Source of the DNA: Microbacterium azadirachtae
GTDB lineage: Bacteria > Actinomycetota > Actinomycetes > Actinomycetales > Microbacteriaceae
Direction of reading: 5' to 3'
DNA: 54,512 nucleotides
Assembly: GCF_000956545.1 (NCBI RefSeq)
Contig: NZ_JYIT01000060.1
Location: 1 to 54,512 of the forward strand
The position numbers and the translations under genes are program-made. How positions within the stretch are numbered: the stretch's first letter is position 1; the number at the start of each line of letters is the position of its first letter. The notes beneath the pieces are model-generated. The model saw only the letters and a program-made list of their open reading frames with translations, was not told where the DNA came from and made no database searches. This document shows, in pieces, positions 26,601 to 34,906 of this stretch.

Positions 26601-26758
26601 GCGCTCACCGGTCCGGTTGCGGGAAGCAGGTTGATGCTGATTCGACGACGCGCGAACGCGAAGCAGATCTTTTCGTACTCGTGATGGCCGTTGCCGTCGG
26701 ACAAACGGTCCAGGCTGAACAGGATCTGCTGTACGAGTTGGGGAGGGTTCTCCATCAC
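23672..26758 (-). CDS. Large protein with PD-(D/E)XK-like N-terminus, first component of two-gene putative defence unit
   Basis: A 1028-residue protein of no named family known to me. Residues ~10-175 resemble a restriction-endonuclease-like fold: HHEYEKICFAFAR (25-37), TGPVSAGGDQGRDGES (48-63) and VVLACTIQKTDIPSKIRSDL (87-106). Asp56 and Lys95 could be catalytic, though the usual acidic residue two before the lysine is replaced (IQK). The remaining ~850 residues are mostly helical and repeat-like, with AHARAITFAGAGQLLRALAE-type helices suggesting a TPR or HEAT-like scaffold. The next gene starts within its stop codon. The pair is alone between junction repeats C and D, beside the Hachiman block, which suggests anti-phage function by inference. 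Confidence 0.78.
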   Translation of the reverse strand: MMENPPQLVQQILFSLDRLSDGNGHHEYEKICFAFARRRISINLLPATGPVSAGGDQGRDGESFWSNIANEIAATSVHAATVSDERVVLACTIQKTDIPSKIRSDLNSITGQGTPVDRVLYFTVASVPVAKRHELIAQARTDHDVELEVFDGLALAEHLADPDLFWIAAEYLKLPASLAPERVDEDDPLPDWYVRDRDYWRARTEPGQTMGDLVSLRDVLRHATYHVQARGDLGDWIAKMREFLTGDGPAEVKMRARYEIAVATLRGTGELHTADPLVREFFQSITGIEGDLPLLEDASVLLQYGYGSRLRGNTSITMPEFDGYYETLREHVQIALAAGPYPNAKALLLAIDVRLAFFQAYPDDLPERIEGLRDPRDTLRLVLDAYDADETVPAQTIALPLRDRDGGTITLGALLDVLPSAPLFPIEHTAELFEMLTLSLADHPDYAELRDRLDEAGARVGGDASKAERAHARAITFAGAGQLLRALAEVHEAKIGWRHGETIHDSIPMMLLAASIYENLGLFFAAKLHAVAAAVAANGAQQTDVRRFVPQAIAVAAISDFKAGNWCSASRLVRVTILAQNAYAEDPTNLDRHPYLADVLQREAFALHVAHRIAPDYEASIRTTAREVGTETLLDDLASELASEDPWTIESLVRGLDRQGSGRPFADAGEAREMRWTAFGATWTVQCRNTRRDTLAAERLVSGIQIIQAELALADAVWLPAQVHIEVKTDRDEQATDAEKLERIPDNNDLSRWIVHLQPGNSVQEDRALVDLVTDASLLLLDNSLLDREKFLALVDDAFARGLGHKLSGGRPYDEAAGFLRDEDYERMAALPDGPLGEGIVGDAFPEHPELALRTDLSKWYDHDETVANIERRYERMMPIGRVTIPRLARTEPTAAVLRQLRDEGWRDWQMMMAITNIIGNARPAWEGLRIAVGSPPEVRARASALLRREELDTDPQLGSDAFTRDKLLAALEFTALLTLPSYGLHLNTPTPNATAVLTVLRDRFNFGVDDAEHDDLLAGPPGRGDAA

Positions 26759-26876
26759 GCCTCCGTCCCAGTTGAGCTCTCCTTAGGCCAGTATCTCGTC
26801 GCAACGGCCGAGTCGACGGTCGCCTCGCCCAGCGGTCGGTAGGGGTGCCGGCAGGAACGACGCCCAAACAACTACT

Positions 26877-26950
26877 GGGGTCAGAGATTCCATGTGGTAT
26901 TCGCTGCAATCCCCCACGTATTTCTTTCGTAGATTCAGCCCCTGATCGGC
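26877..26950 (+). repeat. Module-junction repeat, copy D
   Basis: Left arm GGGGTCAGAGATTCCATGTG, core GTATTCGCTGCAATCCCCC, right arm ACGTATTTCTTTCGTAGATT then CAGCCCCTGATCGG. The left 37 bases are the cleanest consensus of the family. It lies 118 bp upstream of the nuclease-like gene start and 25 bp beyond the response regulator stop, thus between modules. Confidence 0.88.
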
Positions 26951-26974
26951 CGTTCTACCGGGGATCGCTCCTGG

Positions 26975-27637
26975 CTATTGGCCAGGATTTTGGAGGTAGG
27001 TCAGCACTGCTCTAACTCGGCGGTTGTCTTCGATGGGACCGAGGCCGAGCTTGGCGAAGATGTTGCCTATGTGCTTACTCACTGCGGCGTCCGTGAGGGT
27101 GAGGGTGAGGGCGATGTCGGCGTTCGACTGTCCGTCTGCCATGAGCCCGAGCACTTCTCGCTCGCGGGCGGTGAGGCCGTCGAGGGGGCCGGGCCGGGAG
27201 CTGCTGAGGAGGTGTTGCACGACGTCGGGGTCGATGATGGTTCCACCGGAGGCGACGGTTTCGAGGGCGGCGGCAAAGTCGCGGACTCGGTTCACGCGGT
27301 CTTTGAGTAGGTAGCCGATCGCTCCTTCGGGGAGGGTGAGCAGTTCACGAGCGTAGGTGTCTGCGATGTACTGAGACAGCACCATAATCGGCTGGGTTGG
27401 GCGCGTGGCCCGGATCGCTAGCGCGACGCGCAGGCCGTCATCGCTGTTACCGGGAGGCATCCGAACATCGGTCAGCACGAGGTCCGGCGCGTCACCGGTG
27501 CGAGTCAGCATTTCGTACGCCGCGAGCAATTCGGGCGCGGTTTGCGCTGTAGCAGCGATGGTGTGGCCGAGCCGCTCCAGCAGCGCGGTCAGCGCCTCGC
27601 GCAGGAGCGCAGAGTCCTCAGCGAGCAGCAGACGCAT
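26975..27637 (-). CDS. LuxR/NarL family response regulator
   Basis: A 220-residue response regulator. The receiver domain has MRLLLAEDSALLREAL (acidic pocket), the phosphoacceptor Asp in DLVLTDVRMPP (about residue 55) and GYLLKDRV with the conserved Lys (about 107). The C-terminal LuxR helix-turn-helix is LTAREREVLGLMADGQSNAD then IALTLTLTDAAVSKHIGNIF. ATG 27637 is chosen because the receiver domain starts there; it overlaps the histidine kinase stop by 20 nt. It pairs with that kinase and probably controls the divergent ABC exporter. Confidence 0.92.
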   Translation of the reverse strand: MRLLLAEDSALLREALTALLERLGHTIAATAQTAPELLAAYEMLTRTGDAPDLVLTDVRMPPGNSDDGLRVALAIRATRPTQPIMVLSQYIADTYARELLTLPEGAIGYLLKDRVNRVRDFAAALETVASGGTIIDPDVVQHLLSSSRPGPLDGLTAREREVLGLMADGQSNADIALTLTLTDAAVSKHIGNIFAKLGLGPIEDNRRVRAVLTYLQNPGQ

Positions 27638-28901
27638 CGCGCTCGACACTCCCCGTGAGGATCGGCAGAACCATGTGAAGTGTCGTGGGTCCACCGGCCG
27701 GGCTGACGACGCTGAACTGCCCGCCAAGGGTCTCCGCACGCTCGCGCAGACCGCGCAGTCCGGTGCCGACCTTCTCGTCGGCGCCGCCGTGCCCGTTGTC
27801 GGTGACGGTGACCGACAGCGCGTCGTCTTCGATGCTGGCACGCACGGTCAGGCGGGTCGCGGCGGTGTGCTTGGCAGCGTTGCTGATCGCTTCGGTGACG
27901 AGGTAATAGGCGGCGGTCTCCAAAGGTGCGGGGAGCCGATCGAGCTCGGAGAGGTCGAGACTGAGCGGAATCGGGGTGCGGTCGGCCAGCTCATCCAGAG
28001 CAGCGCGGAGCCCGTGATCGGTGAGCACGGCGGGGTGGATGCCGCGCACGGTGTTGCGCAGCGTCGCCATTGCATGCTCCGCCTGCCCCTGGGCGGCGTC
28101 GAGCGCGTCGCGGGCCAGGGCCGTGTCGATGCCTTGCGCGGTGAGGTCGTCGAGTTCGAGGCTAACCATGCCGAGCCGGGCGGCGAGGGTGACGAGTTCC
28201 TGCTGCACACCGTCGTGCAGGTCGCGCTCGATGCGTCGCCGCTCGGCCTCGAATGCCGCCACGAGCGCGGCCCGCGACTGGACGAGCCGTTCCACGTTGC
28301 GGGCGAGCTCGCGCTGCCGCGGACCGCACAGCACGCGCAGCAGCGACGCCTGGCCCGCTGCGAGCACGGCGTTGACGTAGGCGAACAGGCATACCGCGAG
28401 CAGCGCGATCGGGATGACCGGCCACCAGTTGTCCGGCCCAACGACGATCCGGACGTCCGCGAAGAGATTGATCTGAGCGGGGCCGCACGATCCTGACACT
28501 CCGATGAAAACGAACACGACGAGGCACAGACCTTGGACGAACAGGACGGCGAGCGCGATCCAGCCGAGCACGAGATCGAGCAGAAGGGCTGCCGTCTCCC
28601 GCCAGGTCGCCCCTTCGGCCACGCGGACGGCTAGCCAGATGTGCCGCTGGTCCCGTGAGAGCGGGACATGGCCGGACGTCTGGCGAGGGAAACCGAGCAG
28701 GCGGGTGCGGCGACGTTCGAGCGCACCGATGACGATGCCCCACAGCGGTAGGAGCAGCAGAGTGACGATGGTGACCGGTAGCAGAAGGAATCCGATCGCT
28801 GCGCTCGACAGAACGTAGACGAGCGTGCGCCAGGGCCATCTACCGAGCAGGAACCGCCACGGCGGGCGCATCAGCGCGTGCCATACGGTTGCCGGTCTCA
28901 T
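27618..28901 (-). CDS. Sensor histidine kinase (NarL/LiaS-like)
   Basis: A 427-residue kinase. The N-terminal half carries about four hydrophobic helices (around residues 28-60, 105-135 and 153-175). The HisKA_3 domain has RRRIERDLHDGVQQELVTLA (phosphoacceptor His in DLHDG), and the HATPase domain has YLVTEAISNAAKHT (N box), VTVTDNGHGGAD and GTGLRGLRERAETLGG. ATG 28901 (MRPATVWHALM) is chosen; longer reading upstream enters the divergent promoter region. It is cotranscribed with the response regulator and divergent from the ABC exporter genes, an arrangement typical of cell-envelope stress sensing and peptide-antibiotic resistance. Confidence 0.92.
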   Translation of the reverse strand: MRPATVWHALMRPPWRFLLGRWPWRTLVYVLSSAAIGFLLLPVTIVTLLLLPLWGIVIGALERRRTRLLGFPRQTSGHVPLSRDQRHIWLAVRVAEGATWRETAALLLDLVLGWIALAVLFVQGLCLVVFVFIGVSGSCGPAQINLFADVRIVVGPDNWWPVIPIALLAVCLFAYVNAVLAAGQASLLRVLCGPRQRELARNVERLVQSRAALVAAFEAERRRIERDLHDGVQQELVTLAARLGMVSLELDDLTAQGIDTALARDALDAAQGQAEHAMATLRNTVRGIHPAVLTDHGLRAALDELADRTPIPLSLDLSELDRLPAPLETAAYYLVTEAISNAAKHTAATRLTVRASIEDDALSVTVTDNGHGGADEKVGTGLRGLRERAETLGGQFSVVSPAGGPTTLHMVLPILTGSVERDASAAR

Positions 28902-29018
28902 GCATTCCAGCCTACGGACGCGCCCGTGGCCACGGGTGGCCGCCTGCCGAAGAGTAGAGCCAGCTCTACCTCGACTCTCCACTCTGCTCCATCGCATCGG
29001 TCGCCTCGGTCGCGTCAG

Positions 29019-29768
29019 ATGGAGGACGTGACTGAATCGCTGATCCATGCCGAGAACCTGCACAAGACCTTCTCCTCGGCCGGGGTGAAGGAGCCCCGCG
29101 TGCCAGTGCTTCGCGGGATCTCCCTCGATGTGCAGCCGGGCGAGATGGTGAGCATCGTCGGGCCGTCCGGCTCCGGCAAGTCCACGCTTCTCTACTGCCT
29201 GTCCGGGCTCGAACCGGCCGACTCCGGCGTGGTGCGGCTCGCCGGGCGCGAACTCGGCACCCTCGGACGTGGCGCTCTCGCGACCCTGCGCCGCAAGCAT
29301 GTCGGCTTCGTGTTCCAGTCCTTCAACCTGATCCCCTCATTGACCGCGCGCGAGAACATCGCCCTGCCCGCTCGCCTCGCTCGTCGCCGCGCGAATCGCG
29401 CAAGCATCTACCGTGCGTTGGCCGACGTGGGGCTGGCCGATCGCGGCGGCCACCGTCCTGGACAGCTCTCGGGCGGTCAGCAGCAGCGCGTCGCCATCGC
29501 CCGCGTGCTCGCTATGCGCCCCGATATCGTGTTCGCTGACGAACCCACCGGCTCGCTCGACACCGCTACCGGCTCTGACGTACTCCGGCTCCTGCGCGCA
29601 GCAGCCGGAGACGGCCGCTCGGTCGTCGTAGTCACCCACGACCTGGAGGCCGCTGCGCTCGCCGACCGGGTGCTCGTGCTCCGAGACGGTCTCATCCACA
29701 GCGAACTGCGGCGTCCCACGCCGGAACAGGTGCTCGAAGCGATCACACTCGCCGGGGCAGCCGCGTGA
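29019..29768 (+). CDS. ABC transporter ATP-binding protein, LolD/MacB type
   Basis: A 249-residue ATPase. Walker A is VGPSGSGKSTLLYCLSGLEP (about residues 46-65), the Q-loop is FVFQSFNLIPSLTARENIAL, the signature LSGGQQQRVAIARVLAM and Walker B IVFADEPTGSLD with VVTHD as the H-loop. The family powers FtsX-type permeases in lipoprotein sorting, macrolide export and bacitracin/lantibiotic resistance. ATG 29019 gives MEDVTESLIHAENLHK; GTG 29028 is possible but GGAGG is then only 2 nt away. It overlaps the permease start by 1-4 nt and is divergent from the two-component genes. Confidence 0.92.
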   Translation: MEDVTESLIHAENLHKTFSSAGVKEPRVPVLRGISLDVQPGEMVSIVGPSGSGKSTLLYCLSGLEPADSGVVRLAGRELGTLGRGALATLRRKHVGFVFQSFNLIPSLTARENIALPARLARRRANRASIYRALADVGLADRGGHRPGQLSGGQQQRVAIARVLAMRPDIVFADEPTGSLDTATGSDVLRLLRAAAGDGRSVVVVTHDLEAAALADRVLVLRDGLIHSELRRPTPEQVLEAITLAGAAA

Positions 29769-31108
29769 TGCGTCTCGTGCTGTCCGATCTGGCAGCTCAC
29801 GCGCGTGTGTGGCTCGGCGTCCTCGCCGTGACGATCGCCACCGGCATCGTCGGAGCGATCGCGGCCGGGCTCATCGAGACCGGCATCGTCCACGGCGGGC
29901 GCGTGCAAGAGGGCCTATCCAGCACCAGCGCAGCCGTCATCATGTTCACCGCCGTCACCGCACTCATCGTGCTCAGCTCCACGGCAAACCTGACGGTTGC
30001 CCTGCAACAGCGCAGCTACGCCCTCTGGCAACTAGCCGGAATCCGACCCGCCCTCGTCGCCCTGGTCGTGCTCACCCAACTCGGGATCGTCGGCACTCTC
30101 GGCGCGCTGGTCGGCTGCCTTGTCGCCTTGCCGATCTTCCCTCCGCTCTTCGTCTGGGCGTTCCGCGAGTGGCCAGACATGCACGGCATCAGCCTGCACC
30201 TCGGCACCATCAGCGTGCTCGTCGTTGTCACAACGATCACGGTCGTCGTGCTGCTCGGTGGACTGCGCGGGGCGCGACGCGCCAGCCGCATCCCACCGAT
30301 CGAGGCTCTACGCGACCCCGAGCCACCCCAAATCAAGATCGGGTGGCTCCGCATCGTGCTCACCCTTCTCCTTCTCGGAGGGATCGTCGCGCTGGCGCTG
30401 ACCCTCGACGGCAACGCCTCTATCTCCGCGTTCTCGGGCCAAGCCGTCCTGCTCACACCCCTCATCGCCGCCGCCCTCGCCGCAGCAGGCCCGCTGGTGT
30501 TCCCTCTTGTCCTGCGAGCCTGGACCTCGCTCCTCCCCGCCGAGGCATCTGCATCCTGGTTCCTCGCCCGCAACTCCGCCCGCTACCGGCTCAGCCAGTC
30601 CAGCGCCGCGATCAGCCCTCTCATGGTCGCGATCGCCCTCGCCGGCGGCCTCTACACCACCGGCGCGACCCTCGCCGCAGCGCAAGCCGCGCGAACCGGC
30701 AGCAGCGAAGGATTCGACCTCGCCCCCGAAGGAGTCGTGATCCTGCTCGGCGGCCCACTCCTGCTCTCAGCCGTCGCAGCGGCCGCGATCGTGTTCATGT
30801 CCGGTCACGCCCGCGAACGAGAACTCGCCCTCATCCAAGCCGCCGGTTCGACACACGAAGCCATCACGCTCACCGCCATCTGGGAGGCCGTGATCTACGC
30901 CGCTACCGCGGCCATCCTCGGCACCGCCGCGACCGTCATCGGCGGACTCATCATCGCAGCCAAACTCTCCCTGCCCGCCCCCGTCGTGTCGTTCACAACC
31001 CTCGGACTGATCGCCGGCGGAGGGCTCGTGCTCATCCTCGCCGCGACCGTCGCGCCAACAATGGCTGCACTCCGCCACGAGATACCCCGCACACTCGCCG
31101 TCGAATAG
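29765..31108 (+). CDS. FtsX-like ABC transporter permease
   Basis: A 447-residue membrane protein (GTG at 29765 or ATG at 29768). Helices lie at about residues 15-38, 55-75, 105-130 and 140-165, with a further group from 195 to the end. ARRASRIPPIEALRDPEPP (about 177-195) is the conserved cytoplasmic segment of FtsX permeases, and the C-terminal half repeats the fold, ending ALRHEIPRTLAVE. There is no long extracellular MacB domain. It functions with the preceding ATPase. Together with the two-component pair it makes a complete module closed by junction repeats D and E, likely for antimicrobial peptide resistance. Confidence 0.9.
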   Translation: MMRLVLSDLAAHARVWLGVLAVTIATGIVGAIAAGLIETGIVHGGRVQEGLSSTSAAVIMFTAVTALIVLSSTANLTVALQQRSYALWQLAGIRPALVALVVLTQLGIVGTLGALVGCLVALPIFPPLFVWAFREWPDMHGISLHLGTISVLVVVTTITVVVLLGGLRGARRASRIPPIEALRDPEPPQIKIGWLRIVLTLLLLGGIVALALTLDGNASISAFSGQAVLLTPLIAAALAAAGPLVFPLVLRAWTSLLPAEASASWFLARNSARYRLSQSSAAISPLMVAIALAGGLYTTGATLAAAQAARTGSSEGFDLAPEGVVILLGGPLLLSAVAAAAIVFMSGHARERELALIQAAGSTHEAITLTAIWEAVIYAATAAILGTAATVIGGLIIAAKLSLPAPVVSFTTLGLIAGGGLVLILAATVAPTMAALRHEIPRTLAVE

Positions 31109-31210
31109 CGGCTGCACCATCGGAGCCAGCCCCAGCCACGTACTCGAGAACCTTCGGTCTGACTGCCGCAGCCATCGCGCGATACGCTCGAAATGCGGGC
31201 TCCGATTACC

Positions 31211-31237
31211 AGGGTCAGAGATTCCATGCTGTATTCC
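31211..31237 (+). repeat. Module-junction repeat, half copy E at the island/chromosome boundary
   Basis: AGGGTCAGAGATTCCATG matches the left arm of copies C and D base for base apart from the first position, then CTGTATTC leads straight into CCCGTGCCGGTGCC, which is the cpaF Walker A coding sequence in reverse complement. Only the left arm is present; the right half is replaced by cpaF. This is the right attachment end of the accessory region. Confidence 0.85.
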
Positions 31238-31724
31238 CCGTGCCGGTGCCGCCCGTGATCAGCACGTTCTTGCGGGCGGTGACCGTCTGCTCCAGCCAGA
31301 CCCGCCGCGGGGCGTCGATCGCGCCCAGACCGGCGAGGTCGTCGAGATCGGCGGCGCGCACCCGCGGGATCCGCACGGAGACGGCCGTGCCGCCGCTCGC
31401 GACCGGCGCGAGCACCGCGTGCACGCGCACGCCCGCAGCCAGGCGCACGTCCACGCAGGGGGCCTGATCGTCCAGATGCCGTCCGCCGAGCGCCACGAGC
31501 CGGACGGCGAGCTCGCGCACCTCTCTCTCCGACGCCGTCCATCCGTCCACCGGCTCGGCACCCGCGCCGCGGTCGACGAACAGGCCGCTCGCCCCGTTCA
31601 GGAACAGATCCGTCACGCGCGGATCCTCGGCGTGCACGGCGAGCTCGCCGAAGGCGGGATCCAGGTCGAGCTGCCCGGTCGGGCCGGCGGATCCGCGGGG
31701 GACGATCACGAAGGGAGAGGCCAT
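31215..31724 (-). pseudogene. Truncated Tad/Flp-pilus secretion ATPase (CpaF/TadA family)
   Basis: An N-terminal remnant of about 165 native residues. PRVTDLFLNGASGLFVDRG, GGRHLDDQAPCVDVRLAAGV and RVHAVLAPVASGGTAVSVRI are typical of the CpaF N-terminal region, and VTARKNVLITGGTGTG reaches the P-loop. Instead of GKTT the frame reads GNTAWNL and stops, because accessory DNA begins within the Walker A codons (around 31232). The ATPase core, Walker B and arginine finger are missing from the window, so the protein cannot power pilus assembly. The rest of the gene must lie beyond the left edge or be lost. ATG 31724 is the native start. Confidence 0.88.
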
Positions 31725-32121
31725 GCACCGAAGCTAGGCAGCCGTCGGGCGGCATGGAGCGGGGTGCCTGCTTCCCGTGCAGAAGTCCCGGTGCGCGCCG
31801 GCTGTGCAGGAGACGCGCGGCGCACGGACGCCTGGACAGAGACGCCCGCACACAGACGGCCGGACGCAGAAGAGGGCGGCATCCCACGGGGGGAATAGGA
31901 TGCCGCCCAGCCGCGGCGGACGGAGGGGGGCCGTCGCTGCCACGGGAAAGCCGGATTCGAATGATCGGCCGTCGGACAGTGTACGTCTGAAAAGAGACCG
32001 AACAAAACGAGAGGCGCTACCGACTTCCGGCGGTATTGAGGGACGATGGGCACGGCTAGATTCACCGGTGTCGCAGCCCCATGCCGCGACGCACACCCGC
32101 CGCAAAGGAGCGCCCCCACGC
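31725..32121. other. 397-bp divergent intergenic region between cpaF remnant and acs
   Basis: No gene is supported. It holds an 11-bp-stem hairpin at 31874-31908 and, close to acs, the ribosome binding site AAAGGAG (32104-32110). The acs promoter should lie in the second half, but I cannot pick out -35/-10 elements with certainty. Confidence 0.55.
31874..31908. terminator. GC-rich hairpin in the cpaF-acs intergenic region
   Basis: GGGCGGCATCC and GGATGCCGCCC form an 11-bp perfect stem with a 13-nt loop. There is no T-tract and both flanking genes point away from it, so it could be an RNA structure, a protein site or a remnant terminator. Confidence 0.4.
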
Positions 32122-34086
<1,965 letters not shown>

Positions 34087-34101
34087 GTCCCCGGATCCGC
34101 A

Positions 34102-34141
34102 CGAAAGAGGCGCCCCTCCGATCGGAGGGGCGCCTCTTTCG
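34102..34141. terminator. Bidirectional intrinsic terminator between acs and ridA-like gene
   Basis: A perfect 40-bp palindrome beginning CGAAAGAGGCGCCCCTCCGA and its mirror. The GC-rich stem flanked by AAAG/CTTT serves both the plus-strand acs (ends 34086) and the minus-strand Rid-family gene (ends 34153). Confidence 0.9.
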
Positions 34142-34152
34142 CTGTGCAGGAC

Positions 34153-34611
34153 TCAGGCGAGCGTGAAGACGACCTCGACCTCGACGGGAGCGTCCAGGGG
34201 CAGCACGGCCACGCCCACGGCGGCACGGGCGTGCTTGCCCGCGTCGCCGAAGATCTCGCCGAGCACCTCGCTCGCACCGTTGATCACGCCGGGCTGGCCG
34301 GAGAACGCCGGGTCGGACGCCACGAACCCGCCCACGCGCAGCACGCCGCCGAGCCGATCGACCCCGCCCGCCGCGTCGGCGGCCGCCGCCAGGGCGTTCA
34401 GCGCGCAGAGCCGCGCGAGGCCCTTCGCGTCCTCCGCCGGCACCTCGGCGCCGACCTTGCCGGTCGCGGGAAGGGACCCCGACACGAACGGGAGCTGTCC
34501 CGAGGTGTACACGAGGCCGGAGTGGACCCGGGCCGGCACATACGCGGCCACCGGCGCGGCGACCGCGGGCAGCTCGATGCCGAGCTCGGCGAGGCGGGAA
34601 CTGATGGTCAT
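34153..34611 (-). CDS. RidA/YjgF family protein
   Basis: A 152-residue protein of the Rid family variant around 150 residues long. LVYTSGQLPFVSGSLPATGK (about 35-54), ALNALAAAADAAGGVDRL (about 74-91) and VGVAVLPLDAPVEVEVVFTL at the C-terminus are the usual signatures. Rid proteins hydrolyse reactive enamine/imine intermediates; this YjgF subclass has not been firmly linked to one substrate. Its ATG overlaps the DUF4177-like gene stop by 4 bp, so they form a two-gene unit. Confidence 0.9.
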   Translation of the reverse strand: MTISSRLAELGIELPAVAAPVAAYVPARVHSGLVYTSGQLPFVSGSLPATGKVGAEVPAEDAKGLARLCALNALAAAADAAGGVDRLGGVLRVGGFVASDPAFSGQPGVINGASEVLGEIFGDAGKHARAAVGVAVLPLDAPVEVEVVFTLA

Positions 34612-34832
34612 GCGTTGTCTCCTTCGAACTGACGTGCGGCCTCCGCGGCGGCGCCGAGACCGGTGTTGGCGGCGGCGTCGCCGCCGACCGGGCGCTTCAG
34701 GTATGCGACGAGCCCACCCTCGGGCCCGGTGACGACCTGCACGAGCTCCCACCCCTGCTTGCCCCAGTTGTTCAGGATCGCGGCGGTGTTGTGGATCAGC
34801 AGCGGCGTGGTGAGGTATTCCCACGTGGTCAT
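34608..34832 (-). CDS. Small DUF4177-like protein
   Basis: A 74-residue protein. TTWEYLTTPLLIHNTAAILN then NWGKQGWELVQVV matches the pattern of DUF4177 (WEY...LN.WG..GWELV), and a short alanine-rich tail follows. Function unknown. In Microbacteriaceae such a gene is regularly found directly before the Rid-family gene and next to the PBP gene, as here (start 74 bp from the PBP start on the other strand). The coupling to ridA by ATGA overlap supports a real gene. Confidence 0.85.
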   Translation of the reverse strand: MTTWEYLTTPLLIHNTAAILNNWGKQGWELVQVVTGPEGGLVAYLKRPVGGDAAANTGLGAAAEAARQFEGDNA

Positions 34833-34906
34833 GGCTCTCCCGGAGGGTGGGACGCGCTCGGGCGCGTCAAAGTTTGCGTTCAGGGAACTCCCCTACGATC
34901 AAGCGT

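Noticed and set aside
28902..29300. Longer N-terminus of the histidine kinase through the divergent promoter region
   Set aside because: It would overlap the ABC ATPase gene; the membrane helices and normal kinase start follow ATG 28901.
14951..31237. Junction repeats as integron attC sites or a CRISPR array
   Set aside because: No RYYYAAC/GTTRRRY core sites and no integron integrase are present, and the copies are kilobases apart with genes between them, not short regular spacers.
9933..31237. Junction repeats as ends of a conventional insertion sequence
   Set aside because: All copies are in direct orientation, no transposase is present, and no target-site duplication could be identified. 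A remnant transposon end cannot be fully excluded.
31777..32121. N-terminal extension of acs to an earlier in-frame start
   Set aside because: The extra 115 residues are Arg-rich and unlike acetyl-CoA synthetases; ATG 32122 has a clear ribosome binding site and the family N-terminus.
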